From: Halomonas sp. 328
Lineage (GTDB): Bacteria > Pseudomonadota > Gammaproteobacteria > Pseudomonadales > Halomonadaceae
Direction: 5' to 3'
Length of the DNA stretch: 64,000 bases
Assembly (NCBI RefSeq): GCF_015645095.1
Contig: NZ_JADOTW010000002.1
Location: 122,641 to 186,640 of the forward strand
Part shown: positions 1 to 9,533 of the stretch, piece by piece
How positions within the stretch are numbered: the first letter of the stretch is position 1
Layout of the letters: every line of letters begins with the position of its first letter
Notes under the pieces: generated by a model
The model's database searches: none
Seen by the model: only the letters and a program-made list of their open reading frames with translations
Told to the model about the DNA's origin: nothing
Program-made: the position numbers and the translations under genes

Positions 1-2
1 CC

Positions 3-2963
3 TACCTGCCCGGGGCCACCCCGGAGCGGGTCGAACAGCTGGTCACCGACCCGCTGGAGGCCGCCATCATGGAGATGCCGGAGCTCGACCATGTGGAGAG
101 TACCTCCCGGGCCGGGGTCTCGATTATCCGCGTGGAGCTGCGCCCGGAGGTTCGGGATGTCCAGGCCGGTTGGGACAAGCTGCGTCGCAAGGTGGGGGAT
201 ACCCGCGGCCGGCTCCCCGATGAGGCCATGGCGCCGATCATCAACGACGAGTTCGGCGATGTCTTTGGCATCATGCTCTCGCTGACTGGCGAGGGCTTTG
301 AGCCGGCGGAGCTCAAGGCGGTCGCCGATGACCTGCGCGACCGCCTGCTGAGGCTCGATGATGTGGCCAAGGTCACTATTCATGGCTACGCCGAGGAGCG
401 GATCTTCCTCGACTACCGCGAGGCGCGGCTGGCGGAGCTCGGCGTCTCCCCCCAGGGGCTGGCGCAGCTGCTCGCCGCCCGCAATATCGTGCTGCCTGGC
501 GGGGCGATCCGCACCGGCGACGAGCGCCTGGTGCTCGAGCCCACCGGCAACTTCACCCGACTCGATGACATTCGTCAGGCCCTGCTGCCGCTGCCCGATG
601 GCACCCTGGTGCCGCTGGGGTCGCTGATGGAAGTGCGCCACGGGTATGCGGATCCGCCCATGACCCGCTATCACGCCGGGGGCGTCCAGGGGCTGGCCAT
701 TGCCATCGCCATGCGCGAAGGGGGCAATATTCTCGGCCTCGGCGAGCAGGTCGAGGCGACGGTCGCGCGCTTCGAGCGGGAGCTGCCCCTGGGGCTCACC
801 TTCGAGGTGCTGGCCAATCAGCCGGATCGGGTCGAGGAGCGCATCAACGAGTTCCTGATCAACCTGCTCCAGGCGGTGGCCCTGGTCTGTGTGGTGATGC
901 TGCTCTTCCTGGGGCTGCGTACCGGGCTGATCGTGGCGAGCCTGGTGCCCTCGGCGATACTGGCCTGCCTGGCCCTGATGGGGCTCTTCGATATTGGCCT
1001 CGATCAGGTGTCCCTGGGGGCCCTGATCATTGCCCTGGGGATGCTGGTGGATAACGCCATCGTCATGGTGGAGTCGATCCAGGTGGCGGCCCGGGAGGGC
1101 AAGACGGTGCGCCAGGCCGCCCTGGACTCCGCCCGGCAGCTGCGCTTCCCCCTGCTGACCGCCTCCTTGACCACGGCGGCGGCCTTCCTGCCCCAGTTTT
1201 TGGCGGTCTCCGACGTGGGGGAGTACACCCGCTCGCTCTTCCAGGTGGTGACCATCACGCTGCTCTCCTCCTGGCTGCTCTCGCTGACCATGATTCCGCT
1301 GCTCTGCGTGGCCTTTATTCGCGTCAAGCCCGCCGGGGACGAGGCCGCCGAGGCCGCGCCCCCGGGGCTGGCGGCGCGGCTGAGCGAGCGGGTCTATGGG
1401 GGCTATCGCCGGCTGCTGCTCGCGCTCTTGCGCCACCGGGCCTTGACCCTGCTGGGGGTGGGGGCGCTGCTGGGGCTGGCCTGGCTCGGCTTCGGGCCGC
1501 TGCCGAAGATCTTCTTCCCCCAGGCGGAACGCACCATCGTCACCGTGGAGCTGCGCCTGCCCTTCTCGGCGCCCATCGAGCGTACCCAGGCGGTGGTGGA
1601 GGAGATCGAGGCGTTCCTGGGCGAGGCGCTTGCCGCCGAGGGCGATGGCCAGGGTGGCTGGGCGCGGGACGGGGTCGAGCGCTGGGGCAGCTTTATCGGC
1701 TTCGGCGGCGATCGCTATATCATCAATCACGCCCCCGAGCCGCCGAGCCCCGAATACGCTTTCATGCTGCTGCAAGCCAATCGCTGGCAGGCGGTGGAGG
1801 AGGTGATCGAGCGGCTGGATGGCTGGCTCGTGGAGCGCTTTCCCGACCTGCAGGCCAGCGTCAAGGCGACCAGCTTCGGCCCGCCGGTGACGGTGCCGCT
1901 CGCGGTGCGCATTTCCGGTCAGGATGAGCAGACCTTGAGGCGTATCGCCGAGGAGGTGCGTCAGCGGCTGGTCGAGGTGCCGGGCACCCGCCAGGTGCGC
2001 GACGACTGGGGTGACTGGACCAAGCGGCTGCGCATCGAGGTCGATCCGGCCCGGGCGCTGCGTGCCGGCGTCACCGAGCGGGACGTGGCCCTGAGCCTGC
2101 AGACGGCACTCTCCGGGCTCACCGTGGGCACCTTCCGGGATGGCGATACCCTGGTGCCGATTCAGCTGCGTAACGAGCGCGGCGAAGCGCGCACCCCGGA
2201 TGACCTGGAGGGGGTGACCGTGCTGCCCGCCGGTGGTGGGGTAGGGGTGCCCCTGGCCCAGGTGGCCGAGGTCGAACTCGACTGGGGGCCGGCACGCATC
2301 CTGCGCCGGGATCGCTTTCGCACGATCTCGGTGGAGGCGGAGCTGGCGCCAGGGGTGACCGCTGCCGGCGTGGCCGCGGAGCTGCGCCCCTGGCTCGAGG
2401 CCGAGCAGGCCCGGTGGCCGAACGGGGTCTTCTTCGAGTTTGGCGGCGAGGTGGAGTCCTCTCGGGTGGCCACCGACTCCATTGCCGAGAAGCTGCCGAT
2501 TGGCGCCATGGTGATCCTGCTGTTGCTGGTGGTGCAGTTCAACTCCCTGCGCCGGCCGCTGATCATCCTGGCGACCATTCCGCTGTCATTGATCGGCGTG
2601 ATCCTGGGCCTGACGATCACCGGCTCCCACTTCGGCATCATGACCTTCCTCGGGGTGGTGTCGCTGGCCGGCATCGTCATCAACAACGCCATCGTGCTGA
2701 TCGATCGCATCGACCTGGAACGCCGGCAGGGATCGCCCCAGGAGGCGATCCTGGAGGCGGGGCGGCGGCGCCTGCGCCCGGTGGTCATGTCGACCCTGAC
2801 CACCAGCGGTGGCCTGCTGCCCCTGTGGCTGGGCGGCGGGCTCCTCTGGGCCCCCATGGCGATCGCCATCATCTTCGGCCTGTGGGCGGCGGCGTTGATT
2901 ACCCTCTGCGTGGTGCCGGTGCTCTATTCACTGCTGATGGGCGTGTCTTTCGAGCGGGCCTGA
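3..2963 (+). CDS. RND efflux pump permease (5' end outside window)
   Basis: Inner-membrane permease of an AcrB-like tripartite RND pump, which uses the proton gradient to expel substrates with an adaptor and an outer-membrane channel. The frame is open from the first bases, so the N-terminus is missing; comparing motif positions with AcrB suggests about 50-60 residues are lost. The two-fold RND layout is visible: large soluble loops and two blocks of membrane helices. The TM4 motif LVDNAIVMVE is near residue 347 and the TM10 motif GIVINNAIVLID near residue 890. At the AcrB D407/D408 and K940 positions it has D-N and N, a pattern I recall from another RND subfamily, so the proton relay differs from AcrB. 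No adaptor gene is in the window; it is probably just upstream. Substrate unknown. Confidence 0.9.
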   Translation, partial: YLPGATPERVEQLVTDPLEAAIMEMPELDHVESTSRAGVSIIRVELRPEVRDVQAGWDKLRRKVGDTRGRLPDEAMAPIINDEFGDVFGIMLSLTGEGFEPAELKAVADDLRDRLLRLDDVAKVTIHGYAEERIFLDYREARLAELGVSPQGLAQLLAARNIVLPGGAIRTGDERLVLEPTGNFTRLDDIRQALLPLPDGTLVPLGSLMEVRHGYADPPMTRYHAGGVQGLAIAIAMREGGNILGLGEQVEATVARFERELPLGLTFEVLANQPDRVEERINEFLINLLQAVALVCVVMLLFLGLRTGLIVASLVPSAILACLALMGLFDIGLDQVSLGALIIALGMLVDNAIVMVESIQVAAREGKTVRQAALDSARQLRFPLLTASLTTAAAFLPQFLAVSDVGEYTRSLFQVVTITLLSSWLLSLTMIPLLCVAFIRVKPAGDEAAEAAPPGLAARLSERVYGGYRRLLLALLRHRALTLLGVGALLGLAWLGFGPLPKIFFPQAERTIVTVELRLPFSAPIERTQAVVEEIEAFLGEALAAEGDGQGGWARDGVERWGSFIGFGGDRYIINHAPEPPSPEYAFMLLQANRWQAVEEVIERLDGWLVERFPDLQASVKATSFGPPVTVPLAVRISGQDEQTLRRIAEEVRQRLVEVPGTRQVRDDWGDWTKRLRIEVDPARALRAGVTERDVALSLQTALSGLTVGTFRDGDTLVPIQLRNERGEARTPDDLEGVTVLPAGGGVGVPLAQVAEVELDWGPARILRRDRFRTISVEAELAPGVTAAGVAAELRPWLEAEQARWPNGVFFEFGGEVESSRVATDSIAEKLPIGAMVILLLLVVQFNSLRRPLIILATIPLSLIGVILGLTITGSHFGIMTFLGVVSLAGIVINNAIVLIDRIDLERRQGSPQEAILEAGRRRLRPVVMSTLTTSGGLLPLWLGGGLLWAPMAIAIIFGLWAAALITLCVVPVLYSLLMGVSFERA

Positions 2964-2970
2964 CCCCTAG

Positions 2971-3000
2971 GCACCGTCGCCCGCCACCGGGCGACGGTGC
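2971..3000 (+). terminator. Hairpin after the RND permease gene
   Basis: Perfect 12-bp inverted repeat (2971-2982 with 2989-3000, six-base loop) starting eight bases after the stop codon. It has no T-run, so termination may be weak or the hairpin may mainly stabilise the mRNA 3' end. Confidence 0.6.
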
Positions 3001-3073
3001 AGGGCCCCGGTGTGTCGGGCGGCCATAACCGGTACAATCGCGCCTCTTCTATGTACCGACCGGACCCTTATCC

Positions 3074-4666
<1,593 letters not shown>

Positions 4667-4744
4667 GCCGAGGCTACCCCCTTGGCCCGGGGCGATTGCC
4701 GCTGGCCGCTGCCGGGCCACGATGTTAGGCTAGCCATTGACGAT

Positions 4745-4776
4745 AGCGGCCATGGAACTTGCCATGGCCGCTTTCT
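4745..4776 (+). terminator. Rho-independent-like terminator after ybiT
   Basis: Perfect 11-bp inverted repeat (4745-4755 with 4762-4772, six-base loop) followed by a T-rich stretch. It separates ybiT from the next small gene. Confidence 0.7.
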
Positions 4777-4802
4777 ATTGCCATTGAATCGAGGAGGTTC
4801 GG

Positions 4803-5042
4803 GTGTCCGAGACCGCAGTCCTGGAAATCGTCGAGCTCGCCGATGGCGAGATCGTGCTGCGCAGCGCTGAGGGAGAGGGCGAGCCTCTGGTGAGGATCCG
4901 CTTCTCCGAGGAGGCCGCCGAGCTGCTGCGCCGTGCCCGTTTCGAGGTGGCCCAGGAGATGATCGACCATGCGCTCTCGCGCAGTCATCTGATGGAAGAG
5001 GGCGAAGAGGCGTCCGACGAGATGCCCGCCACCCTGCATTGA
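4803..5042 (+). CDS. Small conserved-looking protein of unknown function
   Basis: A 79-residue acidic cytoplasmic protein that I do not recognise. The GTG start at 4803 is supported by a strong GAGGAGG ribosome-binding site at 4791-4797 with five-base spacing. The first half looks like a small beta unit (VLEIVELADGEIVLRS, then PLVRIRFSEEA). The second is an amphipathic helix (RRARFEVAQEMIDHALSR) before an acidic tail. There is no signal peptide or membrane segment. It lies alone between the ybiT terminator and an L,D-transpeptidase gene on the same strand. Confidence 0.75.
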   Translation: MSETAVLEIVELADGEIVLRSAEGEGEPLVRIRFSEEAAELLRRARFEVAQEMIDHALSRSHLMEEGEEASDEMPATLH

Positions 5043-5277
5043 TCGCCCCTTGTGGTCGCGCCTCCGACGCCCTTGTCCCGGCGACGGAGGCGCTGTCGTA
5101 TTCGGGGAGCAATCAGCCCGTCGGATCGGTGGTCGCCAGGTGTTGACACCACGTTGACGCGCACGCGGTTCGGGGCGTGTAAAGAGGCGTGACCCGAGCC
5201 ACCGGGGTGGTAGGATAGGCGAGTCGTCGGCCCGGCCATGGGGGCTCGGGTATTGGGTCATTGATCGAGATATCAGG

Positions 5278-5871
5278 ATGCGTCACCTCTTTTCTTGCTT
5301 GGGCGTCACCTTGTTGTTCACTCTTGCCGCTTCCCTGGCACAGGCCAATCTGGTCGATCTGGAGGAGCGTTTCGCGCCACGCCATGACAACGAGCTATGG
5401 CTGCTGGTGGATGACCGCAGCTCCACCCTCTATGTCTACCGCGGGCACCGGGAGCTGGAACGGATGCAGCCGGTCTCCCTGGGTCGCGCTGGTGCGGCAC
5501 CCATCCGCACCCGGGGCGATCGTCGCACGCCGACCGGGGAGTTTCGTATCGATCGCTTCAACTTCGAGAGCCCCTTCCATATCTTCATGGGGCTCGACTA
5601 CCCGACCCCCTGGCATGCCCGGGACGCCCTGAACGCCGGGGTGATGAGTCAGGCGGAATATGATGACTATTTCGCCTATTTGCGACGCCATGGCCGTCCG
5701 CCCCAGGACACCATCCTGGGGGGCTATATCGGCATTCATGGCTTGGGACAGGGGGATCCCGATGTTCACCGGCAGTTCCACTGGACCCAGGGGTGCGTGG
5801 CGGTGACCAATGAGCAGATCGAGCGCCTGTCGCAACTGGTCGACATTGGCACACGGGTGGTGATCCGCTAG
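5278..5871 (+). CDS. L,D-transpeptidase family protein (YkuD domain)
   Basis: Exported murein enzyme, or an enzyme acting on murein-linked proteins, with a YkuD catalytic domain and an N-terminal signal sequence ending near ASLAQA (residue 23). The YkuD domain runs from about residue 38 to the end. The catalytic pair is visible: His154 in YIGIHGLG and Cys173 in TQGCVAVTN. At 197 residues it resembles the short YafK-like branch more than the ErfK/YbiS branch, so crosslinking, lipoprotein attachment or hydrolysis cannot be told apart here. It lies about 210 bases upstream of the murein lipoprotein gene, which has its own promoter. Confidence 0.88.
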   Translation: MRHLFSCLGVTLLFTLAASLAQANLVDLEERFAPRHDNELWLLVDDRSSTLYVYRGHRELERMQPVSLGRAGAAPIRTRGDRRTPTGEFRIDRFNFESPFHIFMGLDYPTPWHARDALNAGVMSQAEYDDYFAYLRRHGRPPQDTILGGYIGIHGLGQGDPDVHRQFHWTQGCVAVTNEQIERLSQLVDIGTRVVIR

Positions 5872-5922
5872 GCTAAGGATCGTGAAACCAAGAACTTCTG
5901 TAGTAGACAAAGGCACTACGTC

Positions 5923-5928
5923 TATAAT
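5923..5928 (+). promoter_or_regulatory. Likely sigma-70 -10 box for the murein lipoprotein gene
   Basis: A perfect TATAAT hexamer in an AT-rich patch between the L,D-transpeptidase and lipoprotein genes. No clear -35 hexamer is seen at 16-18 bases. If it is used, the lipoprotein mRNA has a leader of roughly 150 bases. Confidence 0.5.
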
Positions 5929-6082
5929 AAAACAGCGTTTGACTAAGACGGCTTGGCCGTTGCGGTCACGCTGGCCGAAGTGGAAGGCGAGACGGCTCGC
6001 TTCGGTGGCAAGCAGACCTGCCCAAGGGATTGGACCTTGTCCGACCCGGGCTAAACCAAGGAAGACCCTCAAGGAGAACGTT

Positions 6083-6346
6083 ATGACCCTCAAGAGCACT
6101 CTGAAGCTGACCGCTGCTGCAGCCTCCCTGGCCATCCTGGCCGGCTGTGCATCCACCAGCGCCCTGGAAGAAGTGCGCATGACTGCCGAGTCCGCTCAGG
6201 CCGACGCAGCCGAGGCTCGCAGCATCGCCACCCAGGCGCAGAACACCGCCAACCAGGCTCAGCGTGACGCTCAAGCGGCCCTGCAGATGTCTCAGCAGAA
6301 CCGCGAAGAGATGAACCGCATGTTCGAGCGCTCCATGTACAAGTAA
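6083..6346 (+). CDS. lpp: Major outer-membrane murein lipoprotein (Lpp/OprI type)
   Basis: An 87-residue alanine-rich coiled-coil lipoprotein that tethers the outer membrane to peptidoglycan. The signal peptide ends in the lipobox LAGC; Ser after the Cys fits outer-membrane sorting. The mature part is heptad-like (AQADAAEARSIATQAQNTA) with almost no bulky residues until the end, as in OprI. The C-terminal residue is Lys (SMYK), the residue joined to murein in Lpp. The ATG at 6083 is chosen because AAGGAG lies just upstream and the lipobox then falls at the expected place. A strong terminator follows, as expected for a very abundant mRNA. Confidence 0.93.
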   Translation: MTLKSTLKLTAAAASLAILAGCASTSALEEVRMTAESAQADAAEARSIATQAQNTANQAQRDAQAALQMSQQNREEMNRMFERSMYK

Positions 6347-6405
6347 TGCTTGTACCAGCAGGGCACTGGCATCCCGGTGCGTTGCTTCAGGCATCTTGTC
6401 TGATC

Positions 6406-6438
6406 AGGGCCCCCGGCTTCGGCCGGGGGCCCTGTTTT
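6406..6438 (+). terminator. Strong rho-independent terminator after lpp
   Basis: 12-bp GC-rich perfect inverted repeat (6406-6417 with 6422-6433) closing on a TTCG tetraloop, followed by GTTTT. It ends the lpp transcript ahead of the convergent AraC-type gene. Confidence 0.88.
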
Positions 6439-6456
6439 ATGTATGGCCCTGATGAA

Positions 6457-7272
6457 TCAGGGGCTGCCCTGTCCGAGCGGCAAGAGCAGATCGAAGCGCT
6501 GATGCCGCTCGTCTCGGATGACGCGCGCGGGGGCGGCAGTATAGTCCAGCGACTGGTCGGGCAGCCAATGGTCGAGCAGGTAGGCATGCAGGCTGGGCAA
6601 GAGCGACAGGTCATCGAAGGTCAGCGAGGCGGCCAGGGTCTCCGGGCAGGTGAGGCGCCGGTGGTAGGGGCTCGGGGGCCAGGCCGTGGTGCCCTGGAAC
6701 CCGATGTCGATGCGTTGACGATGCCTCGGGGTAATGGCGGGGTCATCCGGGAGCAGAAGGGCAATGCCGTCCGGGAGGGGGCGCATGCCCCAGGCGTGGT
6801 GGCTTCGGTGGCGCTCCCACAGCTGGGGTAGCGACTGTGGTGCGGGATACCCGTAATGGCGTATGGACCACAGGGATATGGTCGGGCATGTCGTGACGCG
6901 GACGTCAAGGCGCGATGCCTTCGGAAGGATGGTGGGACGGCCATGGCGGCGACGAAACCGGGTGGGGCTGGTGCCGAAGTGGTGATGAAAGGCGCGGCTG
7001 AAGATGGCATGGCTGCGAAAGCCGCAGCTTTCGGCGATATCGATGACTCGCCTGGAGGTGCGAAGCAGCAGGCTGGCCGCCCGCTCCAGGCGAAGGGTGT
7101 TGCGATAGCGGGCCGGTCCCATGCCGAAGCAGCGGAGAAAGTGGCGCCGGATATGCGACTCGGAATAGCCCAGGTAAGTGGCCAGCTCGGCGATGCTGCG
7201 CGCTTGGGTCGTGGTGTCGTCCAGCCAGAGTTCGGCAGCACGAATCTCGGAACTCGCCTTGTTATCGAGCAC
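6457..7272 (-). CDS. AraC-family regulator with C-terminal GyrI-like domain
   Basis: A 271-residue DNA-binding regulator with the rarer order of AraC helix-turn-helix first (about residues 15-110: AELATYLGYSESHIRRHF, then VIDIAESCGFRSHAIFSRAF) and a GyrI-like effector-binding domain second (about 120-270). SoxS/Rob/BmrR-like proteins with GyrI domains bind small, often cationic or drug-like ligands, so an export or stress target is possible. The GTG start at 7272 gives a complete N-terminus, but its ribosome-binding site is weak. It diverges from the glycine-rich lipoprotein gene across 340 AT-rich bases, so control of that gene is possible but unproven. Confidence 0.85.
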   Translation of the reverse strand: MLDNKASSEIRAAELWLDDTTTQARSIAELATYLGYSESHIRRHFLRCFGMGPARYRNTLRLERAASLLLRTSRRVIDIAESCGFRSHAIFSRAFHHHFGTSPTRFRRRHGRPTILPKASRLDVRVTTCPTISLWSIRHYGYPAPQSLPQLWERHRSHHAWGMRPLPDGIALLLPDDPAITPRHRQRIDIGFQGTTAWPPSPYHRRLTCPETLAASLTFDDLSLLPSLHAYLLDHWLPDQSLDYTAAPARVIRDERHQRFDLLLPLGQGSP

Positions 7273-7612
7273 AATAGGATCCCTGAGTTTGTTTTTTCAA
7301 GATGCTCGGCGCCTATTCATCTCTTTTTATTTACTTCGATGTTATTTTCGGCGGCCGGTGAGTGCCATGATCAAGAGGCTTGAGAGTGGCGGTAAAATTG
7401 CTGGAACTGCAAAGCAAGTTATTTGTTTCTATTGGATAGTTAAAACGAGAAGAATTCCATGACCTGATGGCGAGGGATGATGTAATCCCTCCTCTCCGTG
7501 GCGTGTAAGCCATGTCTCAACTTCTTGTCCCGTGCCTTTCTGACTGGCGCGGTGTCGGCATACGCTTAATTCACAGAAGTCATCCCAATAATGAAACTGT
7601 GAGGATAGTGTT
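7273..7612. other. AT-rich divergent intergenic region
   Basis: 340 bases between the AraC-type gene and the first glycine-rich lipoprotein gene. It is clearly richer in A and T than the flanking genes, with runs such as GTTTTTTC near 7291. I see no open reading frame with a ribosome-binding site and no clear promoter pair. It probably holds the divergent promoters and is a plausible MvaT binding region. Confidence 0.4.
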
Positions 7613-9259
7613 ATGCGTACGAAGGGAATTCGTCTTCTTCCTCTGGCCGCCCTGGTCGCCGCCATCTCCCTTGCCGGTTGTAGCGGCAGCACCTCCCTGA
7701 CCGTTCCGGGAGGCGGCAACGATAGCGCCGGCAATGGCGACAATGGCGGGGGCAACGGCGGCGACAATGGCAATGGCGGCGATAACGGCAACGGCGGCGA
7801 TAACGGCCAGGTGGCCGGTGGTAGCGTCGAGCAGGTCGTCCAAGATACCGGTGATGTGACTCAGGGGCTGGGTGATACCGTCGTGGTGCTCGGCGAAGGC
7901 TTGAGTCAGCAGGAGGTACCCCTGATCGGTGGGGTCACCGATGGAACGGGGCAGGTGCTGGTACATCTGGGGGATGGCGTCAACAGCCTCTCCACGGGCC
8001 TGAGAGACGGCCTGGGCAGCTTTACCGAGAATGACAATGCCCTGGGGACGACCCTGGCCGGTGCCACCGGTACCGTCTCCGATACCGGCCGGGCCGTGGG
8101 CGCCCTGGGAAGTACCGTCGAGGGGCTCAATGAGCTGCCGGTGCTGATGCAGGTCGATGCGGCCACCGGCCTGGTCACTACCTTGGGCAAGACCGTTGGT
8201 GATCTGGGGGCAACCGTCACCAGCGTCGGTGATGTATTGACCCTGACTCTGACCGATGACGATGGCCATCTGGCCGGTTTGACCAGCGAGCTGAGCGCGG
8301 TAGTTCGTCCGGTACTGGTTTCCGTGGAAGGCACGACTCAACACCTGGGGGATGCCCTGATCGTGGGGCCGGTAGCCAATGACCTGCTTGGCCAGGTGGG
8401 TGGTGTCGTCGTCGGTCTCGGTGGTGCCCTGGGTGGCAAGGATCCGCGGCTCGCCGGCCTGGGTGGCACGGTAACCGGGGCCGGTAACCTGGTGGGTGAT
8501 CTCGGTGGGCTGCTGACTGGTGGCGAGGGCGGCGATCTTCTGGGAGGAGGGCTGCTCGATGGGCTGCTTGGCGGTGATGGCGGTCTGCTGGGCAGTGAGG
8601 CCGGGCTGATCGGTGGTCTCCTGGGCAACGACGGTGGCCTGCTCGGCGGCTTGACCGCTGGACTGCTCGACGGCGAGGGCGGTCTGACAGGCGGCCTGCT
8701 GGGCGGCGAGGGTGGCCTGCTGGGCGGTGATGCTGGCTTGCTGGGTGGTGTCACCGGTACCGTGGATGGCCTGACCGGCGGTCTGCTGGGCGGTGAGGGT
8801 GGCCTGCTCGGTGGAAATGATGGCCTGCTGGGCGGGCTGGTCGGAAGTGATGGCGGCGCCGTGGATGGCCTGACTGGCGGCCTGCTGGGCGGCAACGGCG
8901 GTCTACTGGGTGGTGTCACCGGTACCGTGGATGGCCTGACTGGCGGCCTGCTGGGCGGTGAGAGTGGCCTGCTCGGCGGCGACGGCGGCCTGCTGGGTGG
9001 TGTCACCGGCACCGTGGATGGCCTGACCGGCGGCCTGCTGGGCGGTGAGAGTGGCCTGCTCGGCGGCGACGGCGGCCTGCTGGGTGGTGTCACCGGCACC
9101 GTGGATGGCCTGACCGGCGGTCTGCTGGGCGGCGTTACCGGTAGTGTGAGCGGTGGCGTGGAAGGAGGTGCCGAAGGAAGTGTGGAAGGCGGCTTGCTCG
9201 GTGGCGGCCTGCTTGGTGGTGGCCTGCTTGGTGGGGGGCTGCTCGGGGGGCAGCAGTAA
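7613..9259 (+). CDS. Glycine-rich, collagen-like surface lipoprotein (paralogue 1)
   Basis: A 548-residue predicted lipoprotein. The signal peptide ends in lipobox SLAGC (Cys23) with Ser next, so outer-membrane sorting is expected. A G/N/D-rich linker covers about residues 30-65. A non-repetitive region follows at about 66-300 (QEVPLIGGVTDGTGQVLVHL; VQDTGDVTQGLGDTV). The remainder is dominated by GGLLGG repeats, including near-identical 29-residue units with VTGTVDGLTGG. I recall similar proteins being named bacterial collagen-like, but the repeat is not strict Gly-X-Y. It shares architecture and text with the next gene and lies upstream of a TpsB-type transporter, suggesting a surface-exposed adhesin or matrix protein. 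A strong terminator follows. Confidence 0.8.
   Translation: MRTKGIRLLPLAALVAAISLAGCSGSTSLTVPGGGNDSAGNGDNGGGNGGDNGNGGDNGNGGDNGQVAGGSVEQVVQDTGDVTQGLGDTVVVLGEGLSQQEVPLIGGVTDGTGQVLVHLGDGVNSLSTGLRDGLGSFTENDNALGTTLAGATGTVSDTGRAVGALGSTVEGLNELPVLMQVDAATGLVTTLGKTVGDLGATVTSVGDVLTLTLTDDDGHLAGLTSELSAVVRPVLVSVEGTTQHLGDALIVGPVANDLLGQVGGVVVGLGGALGGKDPRLAGLGGTVTGAGNLVGDLGGLLTGGEGGDLLGGGLLDGLLGGDGGLLGSEAGLIGGLLGNDGGLLGGLTAGLLDGEGGLTGGLLGGEGGLLGGDAGLLGGVTGTVDGLTGGLLGGEGGLLGGNDGLLGGLVGSDGGAVDGLTGGLLGGNGGLLGGVTGTVDGLTGGLLGGESGLLGGDGGLLGGVTGTVDGLTGGLLGGESGLLGGDGGLLGGVTGTVDGLTGGLLGGVTGSVSGGVEGGAEGSVEGGLLGGGLLGGGLLGGGLLGGQQ
8740..9140 (+). repeat. 87-bp in-frame tandem repeats coding for GGLLGG units
   Basis: Within paralogue 1. 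The two clearest neighbouring copies lie 87 bases apart (for example AGAGTGGCCTGCTCGG begins at 8961 and 9048) and encode a 29-residue unit containing VTGTVDGLTGG. More diverged copies lie upstream. Boundaries are approximate. Confidence 0.8.
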
Positions 9260-9264
9260 TAGGG

Positions 9265-9298
9265 GCGGTGGCGGAGTTATTCCGCCACCGCTTCTTTT
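9265..9298 (+). terminator. Rho-independent terminator after lipoprotein paralogue 1
   Basis: Perfect 11-bp inverted repeat (9265-9275 with 9281-9291, five-base loop) followed by TTCTTTTG. It implies the second paralogue is transcribed mainly from its own promoter in the AT-rich 9300-9533 interval. Confidence 0.85.
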
Positions 9299-9533
9299 GT
9301 CTCTTCCGAACTGATCCCTCTTCTCCGGCGAAGCGCCTTCGATAGCCTGTCGTGAGATGCCTTGCCACTGTCAGTCTATTGGCGGTAATGCGCTTAGGCG
9401 GTTGCCGCTACCGTTTGTAGGAGATCTCTGATTTTTCTTCAAGAGAATAATTAACGATAATTTGTGATTGTGTTAGGTCGGGCTCGTGATTTGTCCGGCG
9501 AAGAATAGGGATATCATTCAAAGGAAAAGTGCC

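Noticed and set aside
1041..2706. Substitution of AcrB proton-relay residues (D408 and K940 positions are Asn) in the RND permease.
   Set aside because: The DN and GIVxNNAIVL pattern is, as far as I recall, common in a whole RND subfamily, so it is not evidence of inactivation.
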